From positions 750,625-814,624 of the forward strand of contig JAJYXM010000016.1 in assembly GCA_021796435.1 (NCBI GenBank): DNA of 64,000 bases, read 5' to 3'. This document shows, in pieces, positions 26,867-35,393 of the stretch. Under the pieces are notes generated by a model. That model saw only the letters and a program-made list of their open reading frames with translations, made no database searches and was not told the DNA's origin. The position numbers were made by a program, and so were the translations under genes. Source of the DNA: a bacterium (GTDB taxonomy: Bacteria; Patescibacteriota; Patescibacteriia; 2-12-FULL-60-25). How positions within the stretch are numbered: the stretch's first letter is position 1; each line of letters starts with the position of its first letter.

Positions 26867-28618
26867 ATGAACACAGGAGTTTACAAATATTTACTTCAGA
26901 CCTACGGTAGAAATCCTTGGCAATGGGTTGGTTTTGTGCTCGAGTTGGTTCGGACGTTGATCTTCAGGGTGTATATCGTGATCGTGATGTCGCATGTGAC
27001 GGTGTCCGTGGCGGCGGGAAATTTTGATGGGGCAAGACGGGATACGCTTTATTTTTTGCTTGCCTATATCAGCGGAGCGTTGATTGGGACCTTAGGCGAA
27101 ATCATTTCTTTGTCAGCGGAGAATCGAGAATATGCCAAGCTGGCGATGGCGTTTCATCGAAAGCTTATCGGAAAAGATCTCGCTTTCTATCGTGACCATC
27201 AGACGGGATATCTCACGGGTCTCTTTCGGCAGCATCTGGATGCGATGATGTTGCTATTGCGTTTTTTTCGCGGTGAGGCACTAGGAACGACAATCTCCCT
27301 TCTAGTGCCTCCGTTTGTCATGTTTTTTCTTTCTCCGGGCGTCGCCTTCATCATGGTGACTGTTATCTGCATCCAATTCCTCTACGTCCTTTGGTCTTCT
27401 TCAAAGGCGGCTGCCTTTCGTCGCTTAGCGCACGAAGTCTATCGCAAAGTGACGGCAGAGGTCTCCGACGTCATCACAAATATTGTCGCATTCAAATCCG
27501 GGGGAGTGGAGAGACGCGCCGATGACAATATGCGTGTCTTGATGGACCAAGAAACGGCAGCCTTCCAGCGACGACGGCTAACGACAGCCCTTCTTGATCT
27601 TCCGAGAAATATCGTAAGCGCCCTTGGGATCGCGGCGGCCGTATATTTGATTATTACGACCTCTTCTGGAGCTAAACCGGAGTTGATTGGTTTAATCGTT
27701 CTCGCCCTGACATACCTCTTTCAGATGATTCGGAGCATCGGCCTTTTGCCGGAACTGGTTACAAACCATGACGATCTTATCGCAAAAGCCTATCCTACAC
27801 TGCAATACTTGCACGATTCTTATGAGAAGATCTTAGATCCTTCCCAGCCGGTTCCGCTCAACGTGGCCGATGGCTCCGTTAAATTAGTGAATGTCGACTT
27901 TTCTTACGCATCACACCTTCCGGATGGGCAGAGCATCCCTGTTTTTTCTAAACTCTCGCTTCATATTAGAGGCGGTGAGCGAGTTGGAATCGTCGGGTTG
28001 AGTGGGGCGGGGAAAAGTACGTTAGCGAATCTTTTGTTGCGATTTGATGAAATAGATGGCGGATCTATCGAAATCGATGGTGTCGATATCCGTCGCGTAA
28101 AACAATCGGATTTGCGACAAAGCATCGCCTACGTCCCTCAAGAGCCGCTTCTTTTTCACCGGAGCATTCGTGAGAACATCGCGTATTATTGTTTTGAGGC
28201 AAAAGAGGAGGAGATCGTGCGTGCCGCTCAAGCTGCGCACGCGCACGAGTTCATAGAAAAACTTCCACAGGGCTACGATACGCTAGTGGGAGAGCGTGGA
28301 ATAAAATTGAGCGGTGGGCAAAAGCAGCGTGTGGCCATTGCACGCGCCGTTCTCAAAAAAGCGCCGATTCTTCTTTTTGATGAAGCGACAAGCGCTCTTG
28401 ACAGCGAGAGTGAACGCATTATTCAACAAGCGCTTCCACGGATTATCGGTCAACAGACTGCTATCATCATTGCCCATCGTCTAAGCACTGTCGCAGGACT
28501 CGATCGCATCATCGTCATGCATGAGGGATCGGTTATCGAAACAGGAAGTCATGAGGAGCTGCTAGGGCTACACGGCCGTTACGAAGCACTTTGGAAAAAG
28601 CAAACACAGGAGTTTTAA
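26867..28618 (+). CDS. ABC transporter, fused membrane and ATP-binding domains
   Basis: A half-size exporter of the MsbA/lipid-peptide export type, 583 residues. The start is set at 26867 (MNTGVYKYLLQTYGRNPWQW). An earlier in-frame ATG lies in the upstream terminator region. Residues about 1-310 hold the membrane domain. The ATPase shows Walker A GLSGAGKS, signature LSGGQKQRVAIARAV, Walker B ILLFDEATSALD and H-loop AHRLS. Codon choice is more AT-rich than the neighbours (CTT, TTT and GAT are frequent), and the gene is bracketed by repeats carrying tRNA-Asn 3' ends, which suggests transfer. The substrate is unknown. Confidence 0.92.
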   Translation: MNTGVYKYLLQTYGRNPWQWVGFVLELVRTLIFRVYIVIVMSHVTVSVAAGNFDGARRDTLYFLLAYISGALIGTLGEIISLSAENREYAKLAMAFHRKLIGKDLAFYRDHQTGYLTGLFRQHLDAMMLLLRFFRGEALGTTISLLVPPFVMFFLSPGVAFIMVTVICIQFLYVLWSSSKAAAFRRLAHEVYRKVTAEVSDVITNIVAFKSGGVERRADDNMRVLMDQETAAFQRRRLTTALLDLPRNIVSALGIAAAVYLIITTSSGAKPELIGLIVLALTYLFQMIRSIGLLPELVTNHDDLIAKAYPTLQYLHDSYEKILDPSQPVPLNVADGSVKLVNVDFSYASHLPDGQSIPVFSKLSLHIRGGERVGIVGLSGAGKSTLANLLLRFDEIDGGSIEIDGVDIRRVKQSDLRQSIAYVPQEPLLFHRSIRENIAYYCFEAKEEEIVRAAQAAHAHEFIEKLPQGYDTLVGERGIKLSGGQKQRVAIARAVLKKAPILLFDEATSALDSESERIIQQALPRIIGQQTAIIIAHRLSTVAGLDRIIVMHEGSVIETGSHEELLGLHGRYEALWKKQTQEF

Positions 28619-28723
28619 GACAGGTAGGCGCGCCCCCTGAAACTGTTGGACCCAAATTAATTCAATACACACTTCTGCCGCTGCGAGCTTGGGGGTCGAG
28701 ACGCGTCCGTTATTCCCCTCTAC

Positions 28724-28795
28724 AGTCCACGAGAGGGCGGAAGCCCTTTCGTGGGAGGAGCAAGGCGACGATGGAGCGCCCCACCCCCGGAGCCA
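28724..28795 (+). repeat. 72-base repeat, copy B, ending in a tRNA-Asn-like 3' end
   Basis: It matches copy A (26718-26789) almost base for base. The only clear change is GCGCCCC instead of GAGCCCC near the end. It has the same GGAA-loop hairpin and the same final CCCCACCCCCGGAGCCA. A terminator follows at 28805. With the tRNA-Asn end and copy A, it makes three directly repeated tRNA 3' ends within 2.2 kb. Confidence 0.75.
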
Positions 28796-28804
28796 GCGAG
28801 TGAC

Positions 28805-28826
28805 ACTGGAAAAAGCCAGTATTTTT
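28805..28826 (+). terminator. Terminator after repeat copy B
   Basis: ACTGG / CCAGT stem followed by ATTTTTG. Confidence 0.7.
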
Positions 28827-28851
28827 GTTATGATTAAAATCAAGATATTTC

Positions 28852-29058
28852 ATGCAAAATAGGTTTATGGATAGTTTTACGAAAGAAGAGCTGAAAGAAG
28901 CTCTGCGGGCTATAACATCAACGATAAGCAAGTGCAAAAAAGTGCAGCCAAAATTGAAATCAGGCACTTCTCAGCACACGCTCCTGGTGCGCAGGATTAA
29001 GGCACTCAACATAGCGTCAATGCTGATTCAAAAAGAGATGGAAAAAGTAGATTCATGA
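28852..29058 (+). CDS. Hypothetical small protein, 68 residues
   Basis: A highly helical, charged peptide (FTKEELKEALRAITSTISKCKKVQPKLKSG, then LLVRRIKALNIASMLIQKEMEKV). There is no signal or membrane segment and no family is recognised. A second ATG at 28867 (MDSFTKEELKEA) may be the true start. Neither has a convincing ribosome binding site. The helical regularity and plausible codon use favour a real gene. Confidence 0.5.
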   Translation: MQNRFMDSFTKEELKEALRAITSTISKCKKVQPKLKSGTSQHTLLVRRIKALNIASMLIQKEMEKVDS

Positions 29059-29310
29059 TAGATACGGACCTCGCTTCAGCATCTTGAGCACTCATCAAAA
29101 AATAATGCTTTGGGACACCGTTTAAACTTTTTTTGATTTATCAACCAAAAATTGTTAAGGTAGGATCAATTGGAACAACGCTCTTGTCCTACCCTTGGGA
29201 CACGAAAAAGAGCCCAATTACCAAACTCAAGGGCCCCAGTCATCCAAAACGCCATTAGGCGAGAAAGGTCGATCGGATGGCTTTATTCATAAATCCTTTA
29301 TTTCACACCT
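29059..29310. other. AT-rich intergenic stretch
   Basis: A 252-base gap. Only partial symmetry is visible (GCTTTGGGACACC and CCTTGGGACACG resemble each other). No tRNA or clear terminator was found. It probably holds the promoter of the small membrane protein that follows. Confidence 0.4.
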
Positions 29311-29517
29311 ATGGATCAGAAAGAGAAGCAAGAATACTCCGAGGAAGTCGGACAGGCCATAAAAGCCGCCATGTCTGACCCAAAGTACTGGGCAAGGAGA
29401 AGGGGTAAATGGGACGAATGGGGCTCGCCGGTCGGTTTGGGGCTCGCTTGGGCACTGTTCATCATTCCACTCGGAATTTTCCTTTATCTGCTCTACTTAG
29501 CGGGGCTCATCAGCTAA
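29311..29517 (+). CDS. Small membrane protein, 68 residues
   Basis: An acidic, amphipathic N-terminal half (MDQKEKQEYSEEVGQAIKAAM...WARRRGKWDEWG) is followed by one membrane helix (LGLAWALFIIPLGIFLYLLYLAGL). No family is recognised. A hairpin terminator follows 16 bases later, which supports a real, separately transcribed gene. Confidence 0.6.
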   Translation: MDQKEKQEYSEEVGQAIKAAMSDPKYWARRRGKWDEWGSPVGLGLAWALFIIPLGIFLYLLYLAGLIS

Positions 29518-29533
29518 GCAGCAGCAAGCCAAT

Positions 29534-29561
29534 AACCGCTTCATCATCCGAGGCGGTTTTT
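29534..29561 (+). terminator. Terminator of the small membrane protein gene
   Basis: AACCGC / GCGGTT with a loop of about 13 bases, then TTTT. Confidence 0.65.
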
Positions 29562-29664
29562 GGTACTCCTATCAAGTCCTCTTGTCGCCCGCAGATGTAG
29601 CCAGCTCCCCAGAAACCTTGGTTTCTGTTTATATATCCGCTATCGATGAGACAGAAAAGCCGGA

Positions 29665-30741
29665 TCACTGGTCAAAATCCTTCTGCTTGCGTGGGAAGCC
29701 GTAAACGTTCCAGGCCGCGAAGACGTTGGTCATGCTGTTGAATGTGACACTGTACGTCTGTTTTCCACCGCCCGAAGACAGACTGATGCGGCTAAGTCCA
29801 TGATCGCCAAGATAATAGACGTTCGTGCCAGAGCCGTTCAAAAAATCAAGCATCTCCGACTGCTCTCGATCAGAACCGTATGGATTATCCCAATAATACT
29901 TTGAATCACTCTGGATTTCGTTACGATAGGCACGAGCCAGGAAGTCGATAGCTTGAGCATGCGGCAACTCCAGGAGCTTAGATACGACATGTGGCTCGAC
30001 CAGGCACTGGTTCAGGATGCAGATATCCGTGATGAATGCGGAATACGCCTTATTCTTTTCTGCGGTTTCAAGATCCTTGAAATGCCGACTGATGGTCTCG
30101 AGGCGGCTCATCAACACTTGGGCTACCTGTTTAACATCTTCTGAGATGATTTTTTCCTCCAGTAATCTTTCGGCAGCAAGCTGGCGTCGGACGAAGTTCT
30201 TGTCACGCGTCGATAATGCCTCAGCAAATCCTTGATTGAAGAATTCTTTACGGGCTCTGTCCTTCAAGGCTTCAAACATCGCCAAATCCATTGCCGGAGC
30301 GCTTTCGCTTTGACCACCGTCGATGAGGGGATACGTATCCTTTTCGGCTACAGGATCAGAAAGATCCTCTAGCTTTAATCGACCTTCGGCTAACGCCGCT
30401 TCGATCCCGGCTTCACTCGATTCAGACAACCTCTGTCGTTTCGCCTGTCTCTCGGCCTGTTTAGGCGAACGGAATTTCTCCAGCCTGGCGATGACCGCTT
30501 TTTGTTCTTCAGTCAGAGGGGAAAACCGTAATCTGACACCCCAAGTCTCAACCTCTTCTTGCGTCACCGGACCCGAACCAGCTTCAGCTTTCTGCGGCAC
30601 CTGCTCAGCAGCCGGTTTAGCAGTTTTCTTGAGCCTGTCCTTGATATTGAAAGACCTGAGCCTCGCGGCCCGCCCTTCTCTTTGTCCCATCGGTTCCGCA
30701 GTCGGTACGGCTGGCAGACATTCTTTGGACGGAATAGGCAT
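29665..30741 (-). CDS. Hypothetical charged protein, 358 residues
   Basis: The start is tentatively 30741 (MPIPSKECLPAVPTAEPMGQ). A frame reaching 30957 overlaps the terminator of the SET gene. The first 130 residues are basic and proline/alanine-rich and are probably disordered. The middle is strongly helical and charged (EEQKAVIARLEKFRSPKQAERQAKRQRL, RQLAAERLLEEKIISEDVKQVAQVLMSRLETISRHF). The last 110 residues look globular (LLELPHAQAIDFLARAYRNEI, NVYYLGDHGLSRISLSSGGG). No family is recognised. Cytoplasmic. Confidence 0.65.
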   Translation of the reverse strand: MPIPSKECLPAVPTAEPMGQREGRAARLRSFNIKDRLKKTAKPAAEQVPQKAEAGSGPVTQEEVETWGVRLRFSPLTEEQKAVIARLEKFRSPKQAERQAKRQRLSESSEAGIEAALAEGRLKLEDLSDPVAEKDTYPLIDGGQSESAPAMDLAMFEALKDRARKEFFNQGFAEALSTRDKNFVRRQLAAERLLEEKIISEDVKQVAQVLMSRLETISRHFKDLETAEKNKAYSAFITDICILNQCLVEPHVVSKLLELPHAQAIDFLARAYRNEIQSDSKYYWDNPYGSDREQSEMLDFLNGSGTNVYYLGDHGLSRISLSSGGGKQTYSVTFNSMTNVFAAWNVYGFPRKQKDFDQ

Positions 30742-30811
30742 ATCGTATGAGGTATGATACCTGACTGATGCCCCACTAACAAAGCGCAAGGGGCGCGACT
30801 GACCCGGGTTA

Positions 30812-30846
30812 AAAAAATGACCACCTATCGAGGCAGCCTTTTTTTG
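30812..30846 (-). terminator. Terminator after the SET-domain gene
   Basis: On the minus strand, AGGCTGCCT / AGGTGGTC stem with a CGAT loop, then TTTTTTT. A-rich sequence on the other side makes it usable in both directions. Confidence 0.75.
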
Positions 30847-30847
30847 C

Positions 30848-31273
30848 CTATCGCGTGTCGGCACGCGATCTTTTCTTTTCGCACGTCGCGCAGCGACAGT
30901 TGGGTTTGATGAAAGTGTCGACGTATTCCTTGCCGTAATCGTATGTGATTTCGTCACCCGGCTTGATCGGCTTCTTGGAGAATATGTAGATATGGTTCCC
31001 GACCTGACGGACTTCGCTGTTGGGGCGACAGGCGTGATTGATGTAACGCGCGGTGTTTTTACGGCCGCCTCCGACTATAGTCTTTCCGTTTCCGAGGTCG
31101 AACAAATATCTCCCCGCGATCTTATCGGCTATATCATCCGATACGACATCTCCCCAATATTCTATGACGAAGCGGTTCTTGGGGATTTGGGCATCGGCAA
31201 AAAGACCGAATCCTGATTTGGACCGTTTTACACGCAAGCTGAATCTCGTTGGTCTGGGTTGAGTGGATGCCAT
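30848..31273 (-). CDS. SET domain protein (putative lysine methyltransferase)
   Basis: A 141-residue, nearly minimal SET domain. The start is set at 31273 (MASTQPRPTRFSLRVKRS). Further upstream the frame is antisense to another gene. Seen: KSGFGLFADAQIPKNRFVIEYWGDVV, the cofactor and active-site motif RYINHACRPN, GDEITYDYG, and a post-SET-like CRCATC. It would transfer a methyl group from S-adenosylmethionine to a protein lysine. Bacterial SET proteins are uncommon and the target is unknown. Confidence 0.9.
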   Translation of the reverse strand: MASTQPRPTRFSLRVKRSKSGFGLFADAQIPKNRFVIEYWGDVVSDDIADKIAGRYLFDLGNGKTIVGGGRKNTARYINHACRPNSEVRQVGNHIYIFSKKPIKPGDEITYDYGKEYVDTFIKPNCRCATCEKKRSRADTR

Positions 31274-31385
31274 AATATGACCGTTCAATCTGACATGATT
31301 CGTGCGTAAAGTCAAGGGTTGACAAGGTCGGCATTTTGCGGTAATCCTTATCCGTCCTTTTTGTTTACCGGAATGGAGGATCGGA

Positions 31386-31877
31386 ATGTCACAAGAGACG
31401 AAGTGGTCCATTCTACTGCGAGGGGATAGCGAGGTAGCCGAGGTCGTGCTGTGTGACGAACACGGCCGGCGGGCGTCCAGGCAGTGCACCGACGGCCGGC
31501 AGATCATCACTCTGCTGCATGGCTGGGAACGGGAGTACGGCTGTGAGGCGTGGCTGTTCTTCCTCATCGCACTCGACACGGTCAGGCCCCCGCTCTGCTT
31601 CACGCTCCTGGACTGGTCCGAACGTCTGCTCCGCGGCCAGCGGCCCAGATTCTTGAGCCCTGATGCCGCCAGGCGGCTTCTCGAGCTGGCGCGACGTCCG
31701 TACCGGCCGCGCGATATCCGCGACCTCAAGCGCGAGATCGAGCGCGATTTCCAGGCGGCCGAGAGGTACGCCTGCGAGACGGGCATGATCGACGACGACC
31801 AGGTCGACGCCATCGCGGCCAAGCGCCTCCAGCTCGACGGCTTCTACGGAGCCTGGGCCGAAGGCCAGCTGAACTGA
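31386..31877 (+). CDS. Hypothetical protein, 163 residues
   Basis: It has a good ribosome binding site (GGAGGATCGG before the ATG). The protein is soluble, GC-rich in coding, and dominated by Arg/Asp/Leu helices (SPDAARRLLELARRPYRPRDIRDLKREIERDFQAAERYACETG). The N-terminal half looks beta (WSILLRGDSEVAEVVLCDEHGRR). No family is recognised. It lies 18 bases before the first of two paralogous genes, so the pair may be an operon. Confidence 0.65.
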   Translation: MSQETKWSILLRGDSEVAEVVLCDEHGRRASRQCTDGRQIITLLHGWEREYGCEAWLFFLIALDTVRPPLCFTLLDWSERLLRGQRPRFLSPDAARRLLELARRPYRPRDIRDLKREIERDFQAAERYACETGMIDDDQVDAIAAKRLQLDGFYGAWAEGQLN

Positions 31878-31895
31878 CCGGAAGGAGTGTCCAGA

Positions 31896-32318
31896 ATGGC
31901 AGATACCACGAAGATAAAGCTTTACGGTCGAGTCGGCAGGGGAGGTGGTAGACTGCTCGACATGATCCAAAAAGCTTTCGACGACACCCTCGGTCAAGTC
32001 TACCTCGAATCCCATCAATCCCGTCTACAGAACGGGGAGCCCGGGGTGGAGACGGCTAGTCTGATCGTCTACGGCAACGGCGAGAGCACCCTGCAGTTCT
32101 ACCTCGTGACCGACGACAGAACGAAACTGATCTACGTATCCATCCTCGGGGAACTCAGTGGCCCCAGTGGCGACAAGATCCAGCGCTTCCTGTGTGACGT
32201 CGACGACGTGACCACCCTCTCACCGTCCATGGAACGCTCTCCAGGCCCTCACGCCTTCGCCGAGTACCTGGAGGAGCCCTACACCATCCCTCGGAACGGA
32301 CCTTTCGCCGTCAGGTGA
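31896..32318 (+). CDS. Hypothetical protein, paralog of the 35.4 kb gene
   Basis: The start is set at the ATG at 31896, with GGAAGGAG 8 bases upstream. The 140-residue protein shares its whole layout with the protein at 35394-35822: KLYGRVGRGGGRLLDMIQKAFDDTLGQVY, GNGESTLQFYLVTDD, ISILGEL-like, PGPHAFAEYLEE, and the identical ending YTIPRNGPFAVR. No family is recognised. It has its own terminator. The near-identical 3' DNA of the two genes suggests a recent duplication or gene conversion at that end. Confidence 0.7.
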   Translation: MADTTKIKLYGRVGRGGGRLLDMIQKAFDDTLGQVYLESHQSRLQNGEPGVETASLIVYGNGESTLQFYLVTDDRTKLIYVSILGELSGPSGDKIQRFLCDVDDVTTLSPSMERSPGPHAFAEYLEEPYTIPRNGPFAVR

Positions 32319-32337
32319 GAGCCCGCTCCCATCAACC

Positions 32338-32370
32338 AGCACCCGTCATACTCGACGGGTGCTTCGCTTT
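32338..32370 (+). terminator. Intrinsic terminator
   Basis: AGCACCCGTC / GACGGGTGCT stem, then TCGCTTTT. Confidence 0.8.
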
Positions 32371-32535
32371 TAGAAAAATAGCCGTTATTTACAAGGAAAC
32401 GTTAAGACTGGAAACGGAAAAGAACACCGAGCGGCGTCCTTTTTTGAGTTCCTGCTCCAGCCTAGACTGAAGGGAAGCGTTTGCGGGCGTAGCCGTTCAT
32501 TCCATCAACTACAGCTTTCATGCGCGTTTTTGTCA

Positions 32536-32564
32536 TTGACCTCATCATCGATTTGGGATAAAAC
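32536..32564 (+). promoter_or_regulatory. Promoter of the 185-residue protein gene
   Basis: TTGACC (32536-32541), 17-base spacer, TAAAAC (32559-32564). It lies 28 bases before the GTG start. Confidence 0.65.
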
Positions 32565-32592
32565 CAACCCGCACTTTCGAGAGGAGGATTGA

Positions 32593-33150
32593 GTGGAGAT
32601 CACCGATCAACCCAATAGGCTCGAGACCCACCAGGCCATCCTGACCGCGCTCGAGACGGATGACCAGGATGAGCGAACGGAAGCCCTACGCGACATCATC
32701 CGCTATGCCGTGAACCTACCGGTCAGCGGGAAGTACGAAGCCGTGGCTTATCGGATACCAAAAGATGACTCCGCCGTAACAGGGCATACCGAGGAGATGG
32801 GTGACGTAACCATCCACGAAGAAAGCGATAAGCCCAACGTCTGGGGTCACGAGATACAGAAAGACCGAGTAGGTCACTACCGGCTCTGGAGGCCGGAGTC
32901 AGGTGTCGTGATCTTCCATCACTACTGGGCCTCCGACATCACGACGGCGGTGAGCATGGATAGGCCCAAAGAACACATGGTCTTCTACGACCATTTGTCG
33001 CTCGAGCCGACGTGTTTCGGGACTTACGAGCCGGACCGTCTGGTCGAGATAAACCTGCTCATCATCCACATCTCCATCCAGTTCTACGTTTTCCATACGC
33101 TCTGGGGACGCGCGTGGAGCAACATAAAGTTCAACATCCGCATCATGTAG
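32593..33150 (+). CDS. Hypothetical protein, 185 residues, GTG start
   Basis: It starts with GTG, preceded by GAGAGGAGG, so the start is well supported. The protein is soluble and acidic in its first half (LETDDQDERTEALRDIIRYAVNLPVSG). The second half carries many aromatic residues (VVIFHHYWASDI, FYDHLSLEPTCFGTYEPDR). No family is recognised. It has its own promoter and a strong terminator, so it is a single-gene unit. Confidence 0.65.
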   Translation: MEITDQPNRLETHQAILTALETDDQDERTEALRDIIRYAVNLPVSGKYEAVAYRIPKDDSAVTGHTEEMGDVTIHEESDKPNVWGHEIQKDRVGHYRLWRPESGVVIFHHYWASDITTAVSMDRPKEHMVFYDHLSLEPTCFGTYEPDRLVEINLLIIHISIQFYVFHTLWGRAWSNIKFNIRIM

Positions 33151-33187
33151 GCGCAAAAAACCCTTCGACCGAATGCGCCCCTTCCTC

Positions 33188-33226
33188 ATCGAGCATCCGT
33201 CCTTGGCGGATGCTCATCTTTTTTTC
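33188..33226 (+). terminator. Strong intrinsic terminator
   Basis: GAGCATCCG (33191-33199) / CGGATGCTC (33207-33215), followed by ATCTTTTTTT. Confidence 0.9.
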
Positions 33227-33233
33227 GGAGTCA

Positions 33234-33262
33234 TTGAGCTTTCCGCACCGCTGAACTATGCT
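33234..33262 (+). promoter_or_regulatory. Promoter of the ABC permease/ATPase operon
   Basis: TTGAGC (33234-33239), 17-base spacer, TATGCT (33257-33262), giving a leader of about 14 bases before the ATG at 33283. Confidence 0.6.
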
Positions 33263-33282
33263 ATAGCCAGGAAAGCTATCGC

Positions 33283-34506
33283 ATGACGTTACAGGAAACC
33301 AAGACAGCAGTTTTTCTTGCGTATAAGACGGTCCTGCGCGGCAGCCGATCGACGTCGATGTTGCTGATTTTCGTGCTCTCCTTGAGTTTCCTGAACATAC
33401 TGTTCATCTCCGGCATGCTGTTCGGGCTGCAGAAACTGATGGTGAACACGGTCATCGACGTCTTCAGCTCGCACGTCATGATCAGCGCCCAGGAGGAACC
33501 ACGCGTAAAAAGCTACATCCCGAGCCAAGACGACCTGCGCTCACAGATCCAGACGCTCCCAGGCGTCATAGCGACCTCACGCCATTATCTCCTGGCCGGA
33601 TCCATCGGCTTCGATAGATTGCACAATGGGGTGTACAAGCACATCTCCGGCGCCATCGTAGGCATAGATCCGGATGAAGAGAAGAGCGTCCTTTCGCTGG
33701 ACAAGTTTCTGCTCGACGGAAAATGGCTGGAAAAGAACGACCGCGACCAGATAGTGCTCAGTTCCGCGCTGGCCGGAGGATACGACATCTTCGCGCCGTC
33801 GGATTTAGGCGGAGTCCGTGTGGGCGACGAAGTCAGGGTGACATATTCGAACGGCATGTCGCGCAAATACCACGTGAAGGGGATATATAACGACGCCATC
33901 GGCATCTTCGAGACCTTCATCACGACGGAAGAATCGGAATCGGTGCTCTCAACCAACAACGAAGCGACGCAGATACTCGTCAAAGCCGATCTGAACCGTG
34001 TTTCCCTGGATACACTGGTCACGCAAATAAAACAGATAGCACCGAAGCTCAAGGTCCAACCGTATACCGTCCTGCTCGGTTCGTTCACGGCATTCTTGAA
34101 CGCACTCGACCTTATCGCCGCGATCGTCAGCGCGATCAGCGTGCTCGTCGCAGCCATCACTATGTTCTCCCTGGTCTACGTGAATGCGGTGAACAAACGA
34201 CGGCAGATCGGGATCATGAAAGCCATCGGCATAAAGAAGGAGATCGTCATCCTCTCGTATGTGTTCCAATCCATCTTCTACGCCCTATGCGGTGTCGCGA
34301 TCGGCTATCTTTTCGTCTTCGGCATACTTACACCGCTGCTTGTCGCATATCCCATAGATGTCGTGTTCGGCAAGCTCTCGCTCGTGCACAGCGAGACGAC
34401 GACGCTCGTAGGCATAAGCAGCCTGATAATCGCTTCCTTCTTCGCCGGGCTCATACCATCATGGTCGATCGCGAAAGGGAATATCCTAAAATCGCTCTTC
34501 AGGTGA
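33283..34506 (+). CDS. FtsX/MacB/LolC-type ABC transporter permease
   Basis: An N-terminal membrane helix (MLLIFVLSLSFLNILFISGML), an extracytoplasmic domain of about 220 residues, and three C-terminal membrane helices (AIVSAISVLVAAITMFSLVYV, VFQSIFYALCGVAIGYLFVFGIL, LVGISSLIIASFFAGLIPSW) give the four-helix FtsX layout. The conserved NKRRQIGIMKAIGIKK coupling segment is present. Its ATPase is encoded 3 bases downstream. Such pairs act on lipoproteins or cell-wall enzymes, or export peptides, by mechanotransmission. The substrate here is unknown. Confidence 0.92.
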   Translation: MTLQETKTAVFLAYKTVLRGSRSTSMLLIFVLSLSFLNILFISGMLFGLQKLMVNTVIDVFSSHVMISAQEEPRVKSYIPSQDDLRSQIQTLPGVIATSRHYLLAGSIGFDRLHNGVYKHISGAIVGIDPDEEKSVLSLDKFLLDGKWLEKNDRDQIVLSSALAGGYDIFAPSDLGGVRVGDEVRVTYSNGMSRKYHVKGIYNDAIGIFETFITTEESESVLSTNNEATQILVKADLNRVSLDTLVTQIKQIAPKLKVQPYTVLLGSFTAFLNALDLIAAIVSAISVLVAAITMFSLVYVNAVNKRRQIGIMKAIGIKKEIVILSYVFQSIFYALCGVAIGYLFVFGILTPLLVAYPIDVVFGKLSLVHSETTTLVGISSLIIASFFAGLIPSWSIAKGNILKSLFR

Positions 34507-34509
34507 TAC

Positions 34510-35259
34510 ATGATTATGATGATTTCCGTCTCCAAACTGACTAGGACATATCCGGGCATCGTGCCGATCAAGGCCCTGAAAGGAGTCTCATTCGACGTCG
34601 CCCGCGGCGAACTCGTGGCCATCATGGGGCGCAGCGGTTCGGGAAAATCAACGCTGTTGCATCAGATAGGGCTGATCGATACGCCGACCAGCGGCAGCAT
34701 CAATATCGACGGCACGGATGTACTTGCGCTGACGGAAAAGGAAAAAAGCCATTTTCGCCTGACTTCGATCGGTTTCATCTTCCAGGAATACGCGCTCATC
34801 CCGGAGCTGACGGCGCTGGAGAACGTGCATCTTCCGGCTATGGTGCAGGAAAGCCGCGCGAACCCCCGGAAAAAACGTGCCATAGAGCTGCTGAAGCGAG
34901 TCGGGCTGGGCAGCAGGCTCGACCACTATCCCAACGAGCTTTCCGGCGGAGAACAGCAACGCGTAGCCATCGCTCGAGCGCTAATCAACGAACCGAAGAT
35001 ATTGTTGGCGGACGAACCGACGGCCAACCTTGATTCCGTCTCTTCGCGCGTCGTACTGGAGCTGTTCCGGAGCCTTAACCGCGAACTCAAACAGACGATA
35101 CTCATGATCACGCACGAACCGGAGGACAAAGAGTTCGTGGATCGTATCTTATGGCTTTCGGATGGCGAGTTGGAAAAAGTGGAAGCGATCCCGACGAGCG
35201 TCGAAGGAATGAGACGAATACTTTCGGTGGACGACACGAAAAAGCAGGAGAAGAAATAG
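34510..35259 (+). CDS. LolD/MacB-type ABC transporter ATP-binding protein
   Basis: Seen: Walker A GRSGSGKST, Q-loop FIFQEY, signature LSGGEQQRVAIARAL, Walker B ILLADEPTANLDS and switch histidine MITHEP. The start could be any of three nearby Met codons (MIMMISVSKLTRTY). The 249 residues include a C-terminal extension of about 20. It pairs with the permease just upstream. A long hairpin terminator ends the two-gene operon. Confidence 0.94.
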   Translation: MIMMISVSKLTRTYPGIVPIKALKGVSFDVARGELVAIMGRSGSGKSTLLHQIGLIDTPTSGSINIDGTDVLALTEKEKSHFRLTSIGFIFQEYALIPELTALENVHLPAMVQESRANPRKKRAIELLKRVGLGSRLDHYPNELSGGEQQRVAIARALINEPKILLADEPTANLDSVSSRVVLELFRSLNRELKQTILMITHEPEDKEFVDRILWLSDGELEKVEAIPTSVEGMRRILSVDDTKKQEKK

Positions 35260-35260
35260 G

Positions 35261-35331
35261 CCGTACAGACGGTCGACGGTCTTAAACAACAACCGGAACA
35301 GTCAAAAGTCGACGCAGTATACGGTTTTTTT
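35261..35331 (+). terminator. Terminator of the ABC operon with long arms
   Basis: CCGTA (35261-35265) with TACGG (35320-35324) and GTCGAC (35272-35277) with GTCGAC (35308-35313) form a two-part stem, followed by TTTTTTT. Confidence 0.65.
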
Positions 35332-35340
35332 GAGTTTCAA

Positions 35341-35369
35341 TTGACACTCCGGCATACAACCAGTAAGGT
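35341..35369 (+). promoter_or_regulatory. Promoter of the second paralog
   Basis: TTGACA (35341-35346), 17-base spacer, TAAGGT (35364-35369). The same TAAGGT -10 box is used at 38215. Confidence 0.7.
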
Positions 35370-35393
35370 CCTGACCGAAAGGAGCACATTATC

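Noticed and set aside
31274-31822. N-terminal half of a longer SET-domain frame
   Set aside because: It is antisense to the gene at 31386 and has no similarity to SET proteins.
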